From: Tumebacillus sp. BK434
GTDB lineage: Bacteria > Bacillota > Bacilli > Tumebacillales > Tumebacillaceae
NCBI RefSeq assembly: GCF_004340785.1
Contig: NZ_SLXS01000006.1
Span: forward strand, 62,001 to 126,000
Length of the DNA stretch: 64,000 nt
Reading direction: 5' to 3'
Of the stretch, positions 61,823-64,000 are shown piece after piece. How positions within the stretch are numbered: the stretch's first letter is position 1; each line of letters starts with the position of its first letter. The notes under the pieces are model-generated. The model was not told where the DNA came from. It saw nothing but the letters and a program-made list of their open reading frames with translations, and did not search any database. The translations under genes were made by a program, and so were the position numbers.

Positions 61823-63289
61823 TTGAAGACTGAACAACTGCAAACTTACCGGGCAGCGGGATACCGCCTGCTGCCTGTCAAACGTACATATGACGGGGTG
61901 ACGCTCGACCCGGCGGAAATTTACGAGCGCTTGGGCTGGCAAGGCAAGCATCATTTTTTGCTGGAGTCGGGCAAGATGGGCGACTTCTCGTTTGTCGGCG
62001 GGGAACCGTTCGCCACGCTGACCGCCAAAGACGGCCGGATCGAGTTCGTCCACGGCGAACACCGCGAGGAGCGCACAGGCGATCCGCTGGAGATGCTGCG
62101 CGAAAAAATGGCCTTGTTCCGCGCCCCGCGCCTGGCCGGCTTTCCGAAGCTGCGCGGGGGAGCGGTCGGGTTCTTGGCGTACGACACGGCACGCTATATC
62201 GAGCGCTTGCCGGAGCAGAGCCGGGATGACCTCGGGACGCCCGATCTGTATTTTGTTTTTGTGGACAAACTGTGTGTGATCGACCACCGGAATGGAACGG
62301 TGCATCTGATCGCCCATGCCGATCTGCAGGCGGAAGACGGACTGGCGCAGGCGGAAGCGTCCCTGGCGGAGATGGAGCAGAAACTGTTCCACGGCGCGTC
62401 GCAAGCGCCGCTTTTTCCCGTGCTCACCGCGCAGGAGGACTGGAGCTATTCCTTCTCGCAGGAAGCGTTCCAACAGGCGGTGCTGAACGTGCAGGAATAC
62501 ATCCGCCAAGGCGACGTGTTTCAAGTGAACCTCTCCGTGCGCCAAGGCCGGACGCTTGGCGCGGCGCCGTATGAGATCTATAAACATTTGCGAAAAATCA
62601 ACCCGTCGCCGTACGCGAGCTATCTGCATTTCCCGGAGTTGCAGCTCGTGTCCTCATCGCCGGAGCTGCTGGTCAACGTGCTGCAAGGCGAATGCAACAC
62701 CCGCCCGATCGCCGGCACCCGTCCGCGCACCGGCGATGCCGTGCAAGATCGGCAGGCGGTGGAGGAGCTGCGCAGCAACGAAAAAGAGATCGCCGAGCAC
62801 ATCATGCTGGTCGACTTGGAGCGCAACGATTTGGGGCGCGTCTGCCGCTATGGCTCGGTGGAAGTCAATGAGCTGATGGCGATCGAAGAGTATTCGCACG
62901 TTTTCCACATCGTCTCCAACGTGCGCGGGCAACTGGCAGACGGCCGCGACGCCTACGATGTGATCCGCGCAACGTTCCCCGGGGGCACGATCACCGGCGC
63001 ACCGAAGATCCGCACGATGGAGATCATCGAAGAGCTGGAGCCGACCCGCCGCGGGATCTACACCGGGTCGATCGGCTGGATCGATTTTGACGGCGATATG
63101 GAACTGAACATCGTCATCCGCACCTTGCAGGTGCAGGACGGCAAAGGCTATGTGCAGGCGGGGGCGGGCATCGTGATCGATTCGGTGCCGGAGCGGGAAT
63201 ACCACGAATCCCTGCGCAAAGCCAAAGCGCTGTGGGTCGCGATTGAACAAGCGGAGCAAGCCGCGCAGAAAGGGGGCGTCCAGGCATGA
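61823..63289 (+). CDS. pabB: Aminodeoxychorismate synthase component I
   Basis: 488-residue chorismate-binding enzyme. With PabA it makes 4-amino-4-deoxychorismate for folate. C-terminal catalytic core: [73 protein letters not shown]. The residue that is Lys in the PIKGT motif of E. coli PabB is Ala297 here (PIAGT), as in anthranilate synthases and in the Bacillus-type PabB. Gene order pabB-pabA-pabC argues for folate over tryptophan. TTG start with AGGGGGAA. Confidence 0.85.
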   Translation: MKTEQLQTYRAAGYRLLPVKRTYDGVTLDPAEIYERLGWQGKHHFLLESGKMGDFSFVGGEPFATLTAKDGRIEFVHGEHREERTGDPLEMLREKMALFRAPRLAGFPKLRGGAVGFLAYDTARYIERLPEQSRDDLGTPDLYFVFVDKLCVIDHRNGTVHLIAHADLQAEDGLAQAEASLAEMEQKLFHGASQAPLFPVLTAQEDWSYSFSQEAFQQAVLNVQEYIRQGDVFQVNLSVRQGRTLGAAPYEIYKHLRKINPSPYASYLHFPELQLVSSSPELLVNVLQGECNTRPIAGTRPRTGDAVQDRQAVEELRSNEKEIAEHIMLVDLERNDLGRVCRYGSVEVNELMAIEEYSHVFHIVSNVRGQLADGRDAYDVIRATFPGGTITGAPKIRTMEIIEELEPTRRGIYTGSIGWIDFDGDMELNIVIRTLQVQDGKGYVQAGAGIVIDSVPEREYHESLRKAKALWVAIEQAEQAAQKGGVQA

Positions 63290-63873
63290 TCCTGATGATC
63301 GACAACTATGATTCGTTTGTGTACAACCTCGTGCAATACTTGGGCGAGATGGGCCATGAGCTGGTCGTCCGCCGCAATGACGGCATCTCCGTCGAGGAGA
63401 TCGCCGCGCTGAATCCCCGCGTGATCGTCATCTCCCCCGGGCCGTGCTCGCCGAACGAAGCGGGCGTGTCCTTGGAGGTGATCCGCACCTTTGCCGGCAA
63501 AATTCCCTTGCTCGGCGTCTGCCTTGGGCACCAGTCGATCGCGCAGGCGTTTGGCGGCCATGTGGTGCGGGCCGAGCAGCTGATGCATGGGAAAACGTCG
63601 CGGATCGAGCATGACGGGCAGACGATGTTTGCCGGGCTGCCCTCGCCGCTTACCGTATGCCGCTACCATTCGCTGATCGTCGAGCGCGAGACGCTGCCGG
63701 AGTGTTTTGAGATCTCGGCATGGACGGAAGCGGGCGAGATCATGGCGATCCGCCACAAGGAGCTGGCGGTGGAAGGCGTGCAGTTCCACCCAGAGGCGAT
63801 CTTGACCGAGCACGGCAAGCAGATGCTGCGCAACTTTTTGGAAAGGCAGGGGCTGGTATGCTCGTCTATCTAA
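63286..63873 (+). CDS. pabA: Glutamine amidotransferase of ADC/anthranilate synthase
   Basis: 195 residues, class I glutaminase with the triad Cys79 ([15 protein letters not shown]), His168 and Glu170 (VQFHPEAIL). Gives ammonia to PabB; in Bacillus the same subunit also serves TrpE. ATGA overlap with pabB and a 16-base overlap with the next gene show tight coupling. Confidence 0.93.
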   Translation: MILMIDNYDSFVYNLVQYLGEMGHELVVRRNDGISVEEIAALNPRVIVISPGPCSPNEAGVSLEVIRTFAGKIPLLGVCLGHQSIAQAFGGHVVRAEQLMHGKTSRIEHDGQTMFAGLPSPLTVCRYHSLIVERETLPECFEISAWTEAGEIMAIRHKELAVEGVQFHPEAILTEHGKQMLRNFLERQGLVCSSI

Positions 63874-64000
63874 ACGGTCGCATCGTTCCGGCGGAGGAAG
63901 CGACCGTGTCCGTCTTGGACCATGGCTTCCTGTACGGGGCGGGGCTGTTTGAAACGATGCGCACCGCGGGCGGTGTTCCGATGTTCTGGCCGGAGCACGC
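63858..64000 (+). CDS. pabC: Aminodeoxychorismate lyase, 5' part
   Basis: Runs off the right edge; 47 codons visible. [35 protein letters not shown] is the N-terminus of fold-type IV PLP enzymes (here in two overlapping pieces: [15 protein letters not shown] and [15 protein letters not shown]). In this position it is the lyase that makes p-aminobenzoate. ATG at 63858 lies inside the end of pabA. A D-amino-acid or branched-chain aminotransferase cannot be excluded from this fragment alone. Confidence 0.85.
   Translation, partial: MLVYLNGRIVPAEEATVSVLDHGFLYGAGLFETMRTAGGVPMFWPEH

Noticed and set aside
1-64000. tRNA or rRNA genes, CRISPR arrays, transposases, phage genes
   Set aside because: I looked for cloverleaf-type ends, regular spaced repeats, and transposase or integrase motifs and saw none; a covariance or repeat scan would be needed for full certainty.

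Overview
The window reads as chromosomal DNA of a high-GC member of the Bacillota, class Bacilli, most like the Alicyclobacillaceae/Tumebacillus group. The reasons are strong Shine-Dalgarno sequences with many TTG and GTG starts, a SigA nearly identical in layout to that of Bacillus, a T-box leader on serS, a yuaF-floT pair, M6 immune-inhibitor-A proteases, and the order ppsR / dnaG / rpoD / trmK / nif3. The genus is inferred from remembered protein families, not from a search.

Region 1-14.5 kb is a housekeeping block interrupted by other genes. A 5'-truncated PPDK/PEP-synthase regulator overlaps a short two-domain PPDK-like protein. DnaG primase and the sigma factor SigA follow. Then come a membrane protein, an acyl-CoA dehydrogenase behind a palindromic operator, an acyl-CoA synthetase, a HAD phosphatase and a divergent MFS/LysR pair. 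The trmK-nif3 pair then resumes the usual order, followed by a small zinc-ribbon membrane protein. Region 14.46-14.98 kb is the RNase P RNA gene with its own promoter and terminator; its helices look A-type, which is unusual for Bacilli.

Region 15-30 kb is a series of short units: a hemolysin III family protein, an AdaA-like DNA-repair regulator overlapping a lipoprotein, a GGCT-like protein, asnB, a DJ-1/PfpI protein and an IsdG-like monooxygenase. Two tandem, mosaic immune-inhibitor-A metalloproteases follow, then a UbiD-family decarboxylase, two very small proteins, and yuaF-floT. Region 30-36.5 kb is a co-directional run of unknown joint function: GT2 glycosyltransferase, double-domain SagB-type oxidoreductase, polytopic GT-C-like protein, O-methyltransferase, HAD phosphatase and a DUF3892 protein.

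Region 36.5-55.2 kb holds pckA (with a CcpN-like motif upstream), a Cof-type HAD phosphatase, and a single 12.9-kb gene for a 4314-residue NRPS-PKS hybrid. Its order is A-PCP-C-A-PCP-C-A-PCP-C-A-PCP-KS. It ends in a ketosynthase plus linker with no AT, ACP or thioesterase, and a terminator follows at once. A convergent ABC-2 exporter and a secreted SGNH hydrolase lie next to it. This stand-alone assembly line is the most interesting system here: either the terminal KS releases or cyclises the peptide, or the partner proteins are encoded elsewhere.

Region 55.3-64 kb returns to housekeeping genes: T-box-controlled serS, a U32/RlhA-type protein, an orphan 168-residue protein, an RsmF-type rRNA methyltransferase, and a translationally coupled pabB-pabA-pabC operon for p-aminobenzoate/folate that runs off the right end. 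I saw no tRNA, rRNA operon, insertion sequence, prophage or CRISPR array.
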